From the NCBI GenBank assembly GCA_019424245.1, contig JAHYZV010000003.1:124001-188000 (forward strand): a stretch of DNA of 64,000 bases, given 5' to 3'. This document shows, in pieces, positions 53,832 to 61,651 of this stretch. This DNA comes from Clostridiales bacterium (GTDB lineage: Bacteria; Bacillota; Clostridia; Lachnospirales; Lachnospiraceae). A program made the translations under genes and the position numbers. How positions within the stretch are numbered: the stretch's first letter is position 1; every line of letters starts with the position of its first letter. The notes beneath the pieces are model-generated. The model worked only from the letters and a program-made list of their open reading frames with translations, was not told the DNA's origin and did not search any database.

Positions 53832-53857
53832 TTGTAGCATTTGGGCAGATTTTGTGT
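53812..53857 (+). terminator. Perfect 10-bp stem-loop just before sigD
   Basis: AATCTGCCCA (53812-53821) pairs exactly with TGGGCAGATT (53842-53851) around a 20-nt loop, followed by TTGTGTT. The T-run is weak. The left arm lies inside the preceding gene and the right arm ends 45 bases before the sigD start. It could act as a leaky terminator or attenuator that lowers sigD expression at the far end of the operon. Confidence 0.5.
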
Positions 53858-53896
53858 TATTATCTGAGTATATTTTATTAATTGGGGGCACTGACC

Positions 53897-54655
53897 ATGG
53901 ATGAGGCAGGCAGAGATAAACTGTGGAAGAATTACATATCCACACGTAGTGCAGAATACAGGGATGAGTTGATAGTTGAGTATGCACAGCTTGTTAAGCT
54001 GGTTGCTGGAAGACTCAATATGTATCTTGGATATAATGTGGAATATGATGATCTTGTTGGATATGGAATATTTGGACTTATAGATGCAATTGATAAGTTT
54101 GATTATGGCAAGAATGTTAAGTTTGAGACATATGCCAGCTTAAGGATAAGGGGCGCGATTCTTGATCAGATAAGAAAGATGGACTGGATACCAAGATCTC
54201 TAAGACAGAAGCAGAAGAGAATTGAAGCTGCTATGGCAAAGATAGAAAGTGAAACAGGTCATATAGCAAGTGATGAGGAGCTTGCTGCTGAATTAGAGAT
54301 TACGATAGATGAACTGGCGGACTGGCAGGGAAAGATGAAAGCATCTAATCTTATATCACTTGATGAATATACAGAGGCAGGCAGTGAGGTTAAGATGGAG
54401 TCTGTTGGTAATTCACATTTTGACCAGCCAGAGGAAGCTATAGAAAAAGAAGAACTTAAGAAAATGATGGTCAGAGCAATAGATTCTCTCACTGAGAAAG
54501 AGAGAAGTGTTGTTGTTTTATATTATTATGAAGATATGACATTGAAAGAAATCAGTCTCACACTTGAAGTGTCAGAGTCAAGGGTGTCACAGCTTCATAC
54601 GAAAGCATTGAATAAGATGAAGAAAATACTTGGTGATTATGTATTTTCTCTTTAA
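53897..54655 (+). CDS. sigD: Flagellar/motility sigma factor SigD (FliA/WhiG family)
   Basis: SigD drives late flagellar, chemotaxis and autolysin genes. The 252-residue protein has region 2 (VEYDDLVGYGIFGLIDAID, FETYASLRIRGAILDQIRKM), the FliA/WhiG motif DWIPRSLRQKQKRIE, region 3 and region 4 helix-turn-helix (YYEDMTLKEISLTLEVSESRVSQL). ATG 53897 is chosen because GGGGG lies 8 bases upstream; an in-frame TTG at 53882 is less likely. The anti-sigma factor FlgM is not in the window. Confidence 0.96.
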   Translation: MDEAGRDKLWKNYISTRSAEYRDELIVEYAQLVKLVAGRLNMYLGYNVEYDDLVGYGIFGLIDAIDKFDYGKNVKFETYASLRIRGAILDQIRKMDWIPRSLRQKQKRIEAAMAKIESETGHIASDEELAAELEITIDELADWQGKMKASNLISLDEYTEAGSEVKMESVGNSHFDQPEEAIEKEELKKMMVRAIDSLTEKERSVVVLYYYEDMTLKEISLTLEVSESRVSQLHTKALNKMKKILGDYVFSL

Positions 54656-54683
54656 TATAAGTATGTAAAAGGGGTTACAGCAT

Positions 54684-56291
54684 ATGGTGGAAGGATGTAG
54701 AACAGGGTATTTTCAGTTTGATTCAAGGAACGATGGGTTATATATAATAGTATATCCGCCACAGAATGGAGGCAGAACTGCAAATATAGACGATGTTATG
54801 TATTATCTTGATAAGAAAAAGATTGAATGCGACACGGCTAAGCTGGCACAGGCAGTCAGGGCAGGGAGCAGTACGAAGACGGAACTTAAGGTTTCAGATG
54901 AGAAGGTACATCAGTATTCTGAATTCGGGGATTACAGGATAAGTGCAGATTGCATGAAAGTTGAAGCTGTATTCTATCCACCGTTTGTTGGAGGAGGCGT
55001 ACTTACTTCAGGAGAGATTATTAAGGATCTTCAGTATCTTGGTGTGAAACATGGTATAGATAATCAGATTATAGAACAGATATTAAGCCATAGAGAATAT
55101 GGAGAGGCTTATAAGATTGCTGTCGGTACACAGCCAAGAGATGGAAGCGACGGATATATTGAATATAAGTTTAATACAGAACTGAAACCACGCCCTAAGA
55201 TGAATGACGATGGAACAGTTGATTTTCATACACTTGAGAATATTAATCATGTTAACAAAGGTGATGTTGTTGCTGTACTTCATAAAGAAGACAGGGGAGA
55301 TGACGGAATAGATGTTCTTGGAAGGAGAGTTCCTCCAAGAAAAGTTAAGCATGTAATATTCAGGTATGGAAGAAATCTGTCACAGTCTGAGGATGGAACA
55401 GAGCTTATGTCACAGGTAAGCGGACATGTCATACTTGAGAATGATAAGATATTTGTTTCAAATGTATTGGAACTAGTGAATGTAGATAATTCCACAGGAG
55501 ATATTGACTATGAAGGTGATGTTGTAGTTAAAGGCAATGTTCTTGCAGGATTTACTGTTAAAGCAACAGGAGATATTACTGTGAGTGGAATTGTGGAAGG
55601 GGCTACAGTAATAGCAGGGGGAAATATTACATTTAACAGAGGAATCCAGGGAATGACAAGGGCTGTTGTCAAGGCTGGCGGCAATATTGTATCTAAATTC
55701 ATAGAGAGTGCGGAAAATGTATCAGCAGGTGGAAGTATCGAAGCGGATTCAATTCTGCACAGCAAAGTTACAGCTAAGAGTACAATTAAGGCTTCAGGGC
55801 GTAACGGGCTTATAATAGGCGGAGATGTTAAGGCTGTTAATATGATAGAGGCTAAGACAATAGGCAATGCCATGGGAACAAACACATCTGTTGGCGTTGG
55901 AGTAGATCCGTCAATGAAACGAAGAGTAGATGAATTAAAGAACAGCCTTGGGAAACTGGGCGATAATAAGATACAGCTTAACCAACTTCTTAATGCGTTA
56001 AGAAAGAAACAGGATTCAGAGGGTGGGCTTGATGAAGCAAAGCACGAATTACAGATGAAAACAATGCGCAATGTCATAATGCTTGAACAGGAGATTAATA
56101 AACAAAAGAAAGAGCTTGAAGAATTAAGAGGTCAGATAGGCGAAGAAAAGCATGCATGCATTAAAGTAAGTGATGCAGCGTATGCTGGTGTTAAACTTAC
56201 ATTTGGTGACCAGTGCATGTTTCTTAAACAGAAATATGATTACTGTCAGTTTGTTAAAGAGGGTGCAGATATAAAAAGTGTGCCAATTTAG
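54684..56291 (+). CDS. fapA: FapA family protein (DUF342), flagellar assembly protein A
   Basis: The 535-residue protein has an N-terminal part (1-160), the FapA beta-helix region (about 215-410; IDVLGRRVPPRK, GNVLAGFTVKATGDITVSG, VKAGGNIVSKFIESAENVSA), then a coiled coil (about 415-490). FapA proteins are linked to polar flagellum assembly in some Gram-negative bacteria and to cell-surface regulation elsewhere. It sits between sigD and the SwrB-like gene, where B. subtilis has none. RBS AAAGGGG precedes ATG 54684. Confidence 0.85.
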   Translation: MVEGCRTGYFQFDSRNDGLYIIVYPPQNGGRTANIDDVMYYLDKKKIECDTAKLAQAVRAGSSTKTELKVSDEKVHQYSEFGDYRISADCMKVEAVFYPPFVGGGVLTSGEIIKDLQYLGVKHGIDNQIIEQILSHREYGEAYKIAVGTQPRDGSDGYIEYKFNTELKPRPKMNDDGTVDFHTLENINHVNKGDVVAVLHKEDRGDDGIDVLGRRVPPRKVKHVIFRYGRNLSQSEDGTELMSQVSGHVILENDKIFVSNVLELVNVDNSTGDIDYEGDVVVKGNVLAGFTVKATGDITVSGIVEGATVIAGGNITFNRGIQGMTRAVVKAGGNIVSKFIESAENVSAGGSIEADSILHSKVTAKSTIKASGRNGLIIGGDVKAVNMIEAKTIGNAMGTNTSVGVGVDPSMKRRVDELKNSLGKLGDNKIQLNQLLNALRKKQDSEGGLDEAKHELQMKTMRNVIMLEQEINKQKKELEELRGQIGEEKHACIKVSDAAYAGVKLTFGDQCMFLKQKYDYCQFVKEGADIKSVPI

Positions 56292-56316
56292 ACACATTTG
56301 ATACAGGAGGCAGAAT

Positions 56317-56628
56317 ATGGTTATTAAACCGGTGGAATTTGCAATGATACAACAGCAGAACAATATTGCCAAATCACAGTATAATGCTGATAACAGGCCT
56401 ATGACAGAGCAGCAGACTATAACGCAGCAGGTTCAGAAGGACATCAATGTTCACTCACAGCAGGTTAATAAGAAGGATAATGCTGATAATGAAACTGGTA
56501 AATATGATGCCAAGGATAAGAGTAATAATGAATATTCCGGCGAGGGAAATTCACGGAAGAAAAAGAAATCTGATGGAAAAGTCTTTGTAAAAGGACAGGG
56601 AAGTGCTGATTTTGATGTAAAGATATGA
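56317..56628 (+). CDS. Small hydrophilic protein of unknown function (fla operon)
   Basis: The 103-residue protein is low-complexity: Gln/Asn-rich N-terminal half, then Lys/Asp/Ser-rich (RKKKKSDGKVFVKGQGSADF) with an end Phe-Asp-Val-Lys-Ile. No membrane segment. No domain recognised. The conserved-looking C-terminal end (Lys-rich, then F-D-V-K-I) may be a binding peptide. RBS CAGGAGG lies before ATG 56317, and it is set between fapA and the SwrB-like gene. Confidence 0.6.
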   Translation: MVIKPVEFAMIQQQNNIAKSQYNADNRPMTEQQTITQQVQKDINVHSQQVNKKDNADNETGKYDAKDKSNNEYSGEGNSRKKKKSDGKVFVKGQGSADFDVKI

Positions 56629-56651
56629 AACAATGAGGTGTGGAGGATATA

Positions 56652-57404
56652 ATGGTCGCAACAGAAATATTTCTTATAGCGGCTGGCGTAATATGTGTTG
56701 TTGTCAGCGTTGTTATGAGTTTTGGAGATGATAAAGAGAATGTGGAGAGCAGTGCTAAAGCGGAACTGACACAGGCACAGCTTGATATGGTAAAACATCA
56801 GGTTGACGAGGTTATTAAGCAGCAGATAAGTGGTCTGTCTGAAAAAACGGAAGCTGCACTTGATAAGATATCTAACACCAAGATTCTTGAAATGAATGAA
56901 TATGCAGAGAGTGTGCTTGGTGAGATTAACAGAAATCATAATGAAGCTGTTTTTTTGTATGACATGCTTAATGAAAAATCAAAAGAAGTAAAGACAACAG
57001 TTAAAGATGTTAATTATGCAAAAAAGCAGGTTGAACAGATTAGTGGAAGAACTTCTGATATGTCTGATAATGCAGTCCTGTCAGAAGAACATGAACAGGA
57101 CCGCACAGGTGATGGGAAAGAACCGGCATATGAACAGGCGGTTAAGTCTGGTAAAGATACAAAGGATATAGCAAAGGAAAGGCTTGCAGCATTAGTAAAG
57201 AAAAGCAATCAGAAAGCTAAGAATGCTGAAGACAGAATTAATACACAGGCAGACAGTCTTAATAAAGAATATTCGAATAATGAAAGAATTCTCCAGATGA
57301 ATGCATCCGGTGTATCTGTTAAGGAAATTGCTAAGAAACTTAATATGGGAGTTGGCGAAGTAAGGCTTGTGATTAATCTGTATAAAGGTGGTAAACAACA
57401 ATGA
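56652..57404 (+). CDS. SwrB-position membrane protein with coiled coil and helix-turn-helix-like end
   Basis: The 250-residue protein has an N-terminal membrane helix (about 3-25), a long Lys/Glu-rich coiled coil (about 35-135) and a C-terminal helix-turn-helix-like segment (about 215-245; MNASGVSVKEIAKKLNMGVG). B. subtilis SwrB, which lies at this place after sigD and activates FliF/FliG assembly, has one membrane helix and a coiled coil too. The match is by position and architecture. The helix-turn-helix-like end may be a protein-binding motif. ATG 56652 with GGAGG is chosen; it overlaps the next gene by 4 bases. Confidence 0.65.
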   Translation: MVATEIFLIAAGVICVVVSVVMSFGDDKENVESSAKAELTQAQLDMVKHQVDEVIKQQISGLSEKTEAALDKISNTKILEMNEYAESVLGEINRNHNEAVFLYDMLNEKSKEVKTTVKDVNYAKKQVEQISGRTSDMSDNAVLSEEHEQDRTGDGKEPAYEQAVKSGKDTKDIAKERLAALVKKSNQKAKNAEDRINTQADSLNKEYSNNERILQMNASGVSVKEIAKKLNMGVGEVRLVINLYKGGKQQ

Positions 57405-57922
57405 AGTTCAGATATTATATAAGAGGTTTTGGAGCTGGTCTTATAGTTGCAACTGCTGTTCTTCTAATTGCAGGTATGATAGAAAAGAATAATAATTACA
57501 TTGTTTCTGATAATAAAGAGACGCAAAGCAGTGGTTCTGTTATAGCATTTACAACGGAAAGCACGGATAACAAAGAGAAAGAAACGCAGAAAACTACAGG
57601 AAAGTCAGATGAAGAGACGACGCAGGTTAATAAAGAAACTACGACGGCTGTGGTGGCAAGAGAAACTGAGTCACAAAGACCTACGGCAAGTATTGTTATC
57701 GGTGATGGAAGCGGACTAGTCCAGATTGAATTCAAAGGTGTAGGAACTGCATCTGAGGCAGCAGATATACTGTATAGTGCAGGAATAATCGAAGATAAGC
57801 TGGCATTCTATACATATATGGATATATCAGGATATGCTGTCAGAATCAGAGATGGTGAGTATTCTCTTAAGCCTGGAGATTCATATGAGACTATTGCCAG
57901 AACAATAACACAGTCAGATTAA
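57401..57922 (+). CDS. Membrane protein with MltG N-terminal-like (LysM-like) domain, no catalytic domain
   Basis: The 173-residue protein has a short cytoplasmic part, one membrane helix (about 9-27), a Thr/Glu/Ser-rich linker (about 35-95) and a C-terminal domain (about 100-173). That domain reads VQIEFKGVGTASEAADILYS, GIIEDKLAFYTYMDISGYAV, DGEYSLKPGDSYETIART, as in the LysM-like part of the endolytic transglycosylase MltG. The catalytic domain with its Glu is missing, so it should bind rather than cut. It is last in the fla/che operon before rpsB. Confidence 0.6.
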   Translation: MKFRYYIRGFGAGLIVATAVLLIAGMIEKNNNYIVSDNKETQSSGSVIAFTTESTDNKEKETQKTTGKSDEETTQVNKETTTAVVARETESQRPTASIVIGDGSGLVQIEFKGVGTASEAADILYSAGIIEDKLAFYTYMDISGYAVRIRDGEYSLKPGDSYETIARTITQSD

Positions 57923-57931
57923 AAAAATGCT

Positions 57932-57959
57932 TGCATTATATTGAATGTATTGATATAAT
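57932..57959 (+). promoter_or_regulatory. Predicted sigma-A promoter of rpsB-tsf
   Basis: TTGCAT (57932-57937), a 16-nt spacer and perfect TATAAT (57954-57959). The same bases also form a 9-bp hairpin (57933-57941 with 57953-57961) with no good T-run, so I favour the promoter reading. Transcription would start near 57966, leaving a leader of about 108 bases. Confidence 0.65.
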
Positions 57960-57994
57960 GCATTTTGTGTGAAAAAACATGCTGGTGGATTTTA

Positions 57995-58025
57995 CGGCTG
58001 GTGCCGGTATACGCGCCGGTGGCCG
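57995..58025 (+). promoter_or_regulatory. GC-rich structured leader of rpsB
   Basis: CGGCTG (57995-58000) can pair with TGGCCG (58020-58025, with two G-T pairs) and enclose a CCGG/CCGG inner stem. The stretch is strikingly GC-rich compared with its surroundings. A leader of this type could bind ribosomal protein S2 for feedback control. I do not recognise a catalogued family. Confidence 0.4.
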
Positions 58026-58073
58026 AAAAAGAAGAAGCCCGCAAAAGATTAATTAACCAATGGAGGTATCAAA

Positions 58074-58802
58074 ATGAGCGTAATTTCAATGAAACAGTTA
58101 CTTGAGGCAGGTGTTCATTTCGGACATCAGACAAGAAGATGGAATCCTAAGATGGCTGAGTACATCTACACAGAGAGAAACGGAATCCATATCATCGATT
58201 TACAGAAGTCTGTAGGTAAGGTTGACGAGGCTTATAAGGCAATCTCTGATATCGCTGCTGAAGGTGGTACAATTCTTTTTGTAGGAACAAAGAAGCAGGC
58301 TCAGGATGCTATTGCTACAGAGGCAGAGCGTTGCGGAATGTTTTATGTTAATGAGAGATGGTTAGGCGGTATGCTTACTAACTTCAAGACAATCCAGAGC
58401 AGAATTGCAAGACTTAAGGAAATCGAGACAATGCAGGAAGATGGAACATTTGATGTTCTTCCTAAGAAGGAAGTTATCAACCTTAAGAAGGAACTTGAGA
58501 AGCTTCAGAAAAACCTTGGTGGTATCAAGGAAATGAAGAGACTTCCAGATGCAATCTTCATCGTTGATCCTAAGAAGGAAAGAATCTGTGTTCAGGAAGC
58601 ACATGCACTTGGTATCAAGTTAATCGGTATTGCAGATACAAACTGTGATCCAGATGAATTAGATTATGTAATCCCTGGTAATGATGATGCTATCAGAGCT
58701 GTTAAGTTAATCGTTGCTAAGATGGCAGATGCAGTTATCGAAGCTAATCAGGGTGAAGAAGCAGCTCCAGCTGTAGAGGAAGAAGTAGCTGAGGAAGCTT
58801 AA
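58074..58802 (+). CDS. rpsB: 30S ribosomal protein S2
   Basis: The 242-residue protein has MKQLLEAGVHFGHQTRRWNP, FVGTKKQAQDAI, NERWLGGMLTNFKTIQ and FIVDPKKERICVQEAH, all S2 hallmarks. It has an extra acidic C-terminal tail (EEEVAEEA) of about 18 residues. RBS GGAGG precedes ATG 58074. In B. subtilis rpsB also follows swrB. Confidence 0.98.
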   Translation: MSVISMKQLLEAGVHFGHQTRRWNPKMAEYIYTERNGIHIIDLQKSVGKVDEAYKAISDIAAEGGTILFVGTKKQAQDAIATEAERCGMFYVNERWLGGMLTNFKTIQSRIARLKEIETMQEDGTFDVLPKKEVINLKKELEKLQKNLGGIKEMKRLPDAIFIVDPKKERICVQEAHALGIKLIGIADTNCDPDELDYVIPGNDDAIRAVKLIVAKMADAVIEANQGEEAAPAVEEEVAEEA

Positions 58803-58830
58803 TATTTAAGTATTGACTTAAGTTTATGTA

Positions 58831-58868
58831 TGCTTCAGCCTGACATATTATCAGGTTGAAGCATTTTT
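58831..58868 (+). terminator. Stem-loop terminator/attenuator between rpsB and tsf
   Basis: A 13-bp stem (58831-58843 with 58851-58863, one G-T pair) has a 7-nt loop and T5 afterwards. It lies 30 bases after rpsB and 29 before tsf. It looks like a full terminator, so it probably reduces tsf relative to rpsB, or there is a tsf promoter I do not see. Confidence 0.8.
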
Positions 58869-58896
58869 AAAATTATTTTTATTGGAGGATAATATA

Positions 58897-59979
58897 ATGG
58901 CAGCAGTTACAGCAGCAATGGTTAAGGAACTTAGAGAGTCTACTGGCGCAGGTATGATGGAGTGTAAGAAGGCTCTTACAGAGACAGATGGTGATATGGA
59001 AGCAGCTGTTGATGTTCTTAGAAAGAGCGGAGCAGCTAAGGTTGAGAAGAAGGCAGGAAGAATTGCAGCAGAAGGTATTACAAGAGTTGCATCTGAAGGC
59101 AATACAGCAGTTGTAGTAGAAGTTAATTCAGAGACAGATTTCGTGGCTAAGAATGCTACATTCCAGGAATTTGTACAGGCTGTTGCTGACAAGGCACTTA
59201 AGGCTTCAGTTGATAAGGCTGGAGATGGCGAAGATGTATGCGCTATCCTTGATATGCAGTCAGAACTTGAAGAGAAGACTCTTACAATCGGTGAGAAGCT
59301 TTCTATCAGAAGATTCCAGAAGATTACAGGTGACTGTGTAGCTTCATATATTCACGGTGGCGGAAGAATTGGTGTTCTTGTTGCAGCAGATGGCGCTTCT
59401 AATGATGCAATCAAGGAAGCACTTACTAACGTAGCAATGCAGATTGCAGCTATGAACCCACAGTACCTTAGCAGAAACGATATGTCAGCAGATGAACTTG
59501 CTAAGTTAAGAGAGATTACAGAGAAGAGTGCATTAAATGATCCAGCTTCTCTTCCAAAGCCAATCTTAAACAAGTTAATTGATAAGGCTATTAACGATAA
59601 GGTATGGAGCGATGCTGATATTGCAACATACGAAGAGCATAAGAGCAACATGCAGTACTTATTCAACTTCCTTTCAAAGGAAGCAGCTGCACAGTTAGCA
59701 GAGCTTGCATTAGCTGATGAGGCTAATATCGTAGCAGATAAGATCTTTAATGGATTAGTAGAAGGTCGTGTATCTAAGCAGCTTAAGGAAATCTGCCTTA
59801 TGGATCAGGTTTATGTTAAGGCTGAGGATGGAAAGCAGTCAGTTGCTAAGTACCTTGCAGAAGTTGCTAAGGCTAATGGTGCTTTCACAGTTAAGGGATA
59901 TGTTCGTTTTGAGACTGGTGAAGGTCTTGAGAAGAAGAACGAAGATTTTGCAGCAGAAGTTGCAGCTCAGTTACAGTAA
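58897..59979 (+). CDS. tsf: Translation elongation factor Ts, with an insertion
   Basis: EF-Ts recharges EF-Tu with GTP. The 360-residue protein has the UBA-like N-terminal domain (TAAMVKELRESTGAGMMECK), EVNSETDFVAKN and the C-terminal core region (GLVEGRVSKQLKEICLMDQ). Typical Firmicutes EF-Ts is about 290-310 residues. The extra 50-70 residues lie at about 206-285, between the MSADELAKLREI helix and the EGRVSK helix, in the coiled-coil region that contacts EF-Tu. ATG 58897 with GGAGG is chosen. Confidence 0.95.
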   Translation: MAAVTAAMVKELRESTGAGMMECKKALTETDGDMEAAVDVLRKSGAAKVEKKAGRIAAEGITRVASEGNTAVVVEVNSETDFVAKNATFQEFVQAVADKALKASVDKAGDGEDVCAILDMQSELEEKTLTIGEKLSIRRFQKITGDCVASYIHGGGRIGVLVAADGASNDAIKEALTNVAMQIAAMNPQYLSRNDMSADELAKLREITEKSALNDPASLPKPILNKLIDKAINDKVWSDADIATYEEHKSNMQYLFNFLSKEAAAQLAELALADEANIVADKIFNGLVEGRVSKQLKEICLMDQVYVKAEDGKQSVAKYLAEVAKANGAFTVKGYVRFETGEGLEKKNEDFAAEVAAQLQ

Positions 59980-60013
59980 TATTTAATTATAATATACGGT
60001 GAGTATTAAAAAT

Positions 60014-60049
60014 CCTCCGGAGTTTATATAAGACTCTGGAGGTTTTTTT
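60014..60049 (+). terminator. Strong Rho-independent terminator after tsf
   Basis: A 10-bp stem (60014-60023 with 60033-60042, one G-T pair) has a 9-nt loop and T7. Confidence 0.88.
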
Positions 60050-60103
60050 AGAATGATATTATAACAAAATGTTGTCATAAGACTTCTAAATTTGTCGTGC
60101 GTA

Positions 60104-60112
60104 TGCTATAAT
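60104..60112 (+). promoter_or_regulatory. Extended -10 promoter for the bactofilin-pyrH-frr genes
   Basis: TGC followed by TATAAT (60104-60112) is a perfect extended -10 box, 57 bases before the bactofilin start. No good -35 is seen at 17 bases, as is usual for extended -10 promoters. Confidence 0.6.
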
Positions 60113-60168
60113 CTTATCAAACTGTGATATTGTGTAAAACTGCAGTATACGATATGGAGGATAATTTG

Positions 60169-60912
60169 ATGGGATTATTTTTTAAAGATTTGAAAGATGA
60201 TTTATCAGAATCAGTCAATAATTTACCAGATGATACTAATAAGGCATCTGAAGACTCAGATGATGTAATGGTAAATACATTAGATGATCCTGAACTTGCC
60301 AAGATGGCAGAGGCTTTCAAGATGGAAGCACAGGAATATGATATGTCAGAAGATACTTCTTCCCCAGAAACAGATATGGGAAATGTGTCTGATAAAGATG
60401 AGACAAAAGAAGATATAAAGAATGCAGCAGAGAATCCTGAATATATAGCTGATGAGACTGCAGTTATTACGGAGGGACTTTCAATAAAGGGAGATCTTGA
60501 CTCACTAGGTTCTATTGATTTATTTGGTACAGTAGAAGGTAATGTTACATGCAGAGGAAAACTTACAGTAAGCGGTTCTATTACAGGAAGTTCTAAAGCT
60601 AACGAATTTTTTGCGAATGACGCACAGGTTGATGGCGATATAGAGGCAAAAGGTGCTGTAAAGATTGGACAGGGAACTGTAGTTGTAGGTAATATAACTG
60701 CTACATCTGCGGTTATTGGTGGAGCTGTTAAGGGCGATATAGATGTACATGGACCTGTGATAATTGATTCATCTGCTATAATTTCTGGAGATATTAAGTC
60801 AAAGTCAGTACAGATTAATAATGGAGCAACAATTGACGGACGCTGCTCACAGTGTTATGCGGATGTTAATATGGAAAGTATATTTGACATTAAAGGAAAG
60901 AAGAATAAATAA
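60169..60912 (+). CDS. Bactofilin (polymer-forming cytoskeletal protein)
   Basis: Bactofilins form nucleotide-free filaments near the membrane that scaffold wall-building or polar structures. The 247-residue protein has an acidic disordered N-terminus (about 1-110) and the bactofilin beta-helix (about 112-225; TEGLSIKGDLDSLGSIDLFG, VEGNVTCRGKLTVSGSI, GDIKSKSVQINNGATIDGRC). It starts MGLFFKDLKDD, a likely membrane-facing end. ATG 60169 with GGAGG 8 bases upstream is chosen. It lies between tsf and pyrH, breaking a usual pair. Confidence 0.85.
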   Translation: MGLFFKDLKDDLSESVNNLPDDTNKASEDSDDVMVNTLDDPELAKMAEAFKMEAQEYDMSEDTSSPETDMGNVSDKDETKEDIKNAAENPEYIADETAVITEGLSIKGDLDSLGSIDLFGTVEGNVTCRGKLTVSGSITGSSKANEFFANDAQVDGDIEAKGAVKIGQGTVVVGNITATSAVIGGAVKGDIDVHGPVIIDSSAIISGDIKSKSVQINNGATIDGRCSQCYADVNMESIFDIKGKKNK

Positions 60913-60924
60913 CTGGAGGCACGT

Positions 60925-61629
60925 ATGGATAACATTAAAAGAGTAATACTTAAACTTAGTGGTGAGGCTCTTGCTAAGAAAGAGGGCGGCTACAATGATG
61001 AGCTTATAGAGAATATTGCTAATCAGGTTAAGACAATAGTTAATAAAGGAACAGATGTTGGTGTAGTTATTGGTGGTGGTAACTACTGGAGAGGCCGTTC
61101 TAATGATAATATTGACAGAACTAAGGCTGACCAGATAGGTATGCTTGCAACAATTATGAACTGTATATATGTTTCAGAGATATTCCGTTCACAGGGACTT
61201 AAGACTAATATTCTTACACCATTTGAATGTGGAAGCATGACAAAGCTTTTCTCTAAGGACAGAGCTAATAAGTATTTTGAGAAAGGCATGGTTGTATTCT
61301 TTGCAGGAGGAACAGGTCATCCATATTTCTCAACAGATACAGGTATTGTATTAAGAGCTATTGAGCTTGATGCAGATGCTATTCTTCTTGCTAAGGCGAT
61401 TGATGGAATATATGACAGCGATCCTAAGCTTAATCCAGAGGCTAAGAAGTATGATACAATCTCAATCAACGAAGTTGTTGAGAAGAAGCTTGGAGTTATT
61501 GATATGACAGCTTCAGTTATGTGTATGGAGAATAAGATGCCTCTTATGGTATTCGGACTCGAAGAAGAGAACAGCATAGTTAATGCTTTATCAGGAAAGT
61601 TTAATGGAACAGTAGTAACTGTTGATTAA
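60925..61629 (+). CDS. pyrH: Uridylate kinase (UMP kinase)
   Basis: PyrH makes UDP from UMP. The 234-residue protein has the amino-acid-kinase fold, with KRVILKLSGEALA, GVVIGGGNYWRG, FFAGGTGHPYFSTDTG and DGIYDSDPKLNP. Length normal. It begins 12 bases after the bactofilin stop with CTGGAGG before ATG 60925. Confidence 0.97.
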   Translation: MDNIKRVILKLSGEALAKKEGGYNDELIENIANQVKTIVNKGTDVGVVIGGGNYWRGRSNDNIDRTKADQIGMLATIMNCIYVSEIFRSQGLKTNILTPFECGSMTKLFSKDRANKYFEKGMVVFFAGGTGHPYFSTDTGIVLRAIELDADAILLAKAIDGIYDSDPKLNPEAKKYDTISINEVVEKKLGVIDMTASVMCMENKMPLMVFGLEEENSIVNALSGKFNGTVVTVD

Positions 61630-61651
61630 TATAATATTAATGGAGGATTTT

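Noticed and set aside
55508..56077. 189-codon minus-strand frame across fapA
   Set aside because: It is a shadow frame; fapA on the plus strand has full domain support.
57933..57961. Hairpin read as a terminator for the fla/che operon
   Set aside because: The T-run after it is poor, and the same bases make a much better promoter (TTGCAT-16-TATAAT). I did not find another terminator, so the operon may read through into rpsB.
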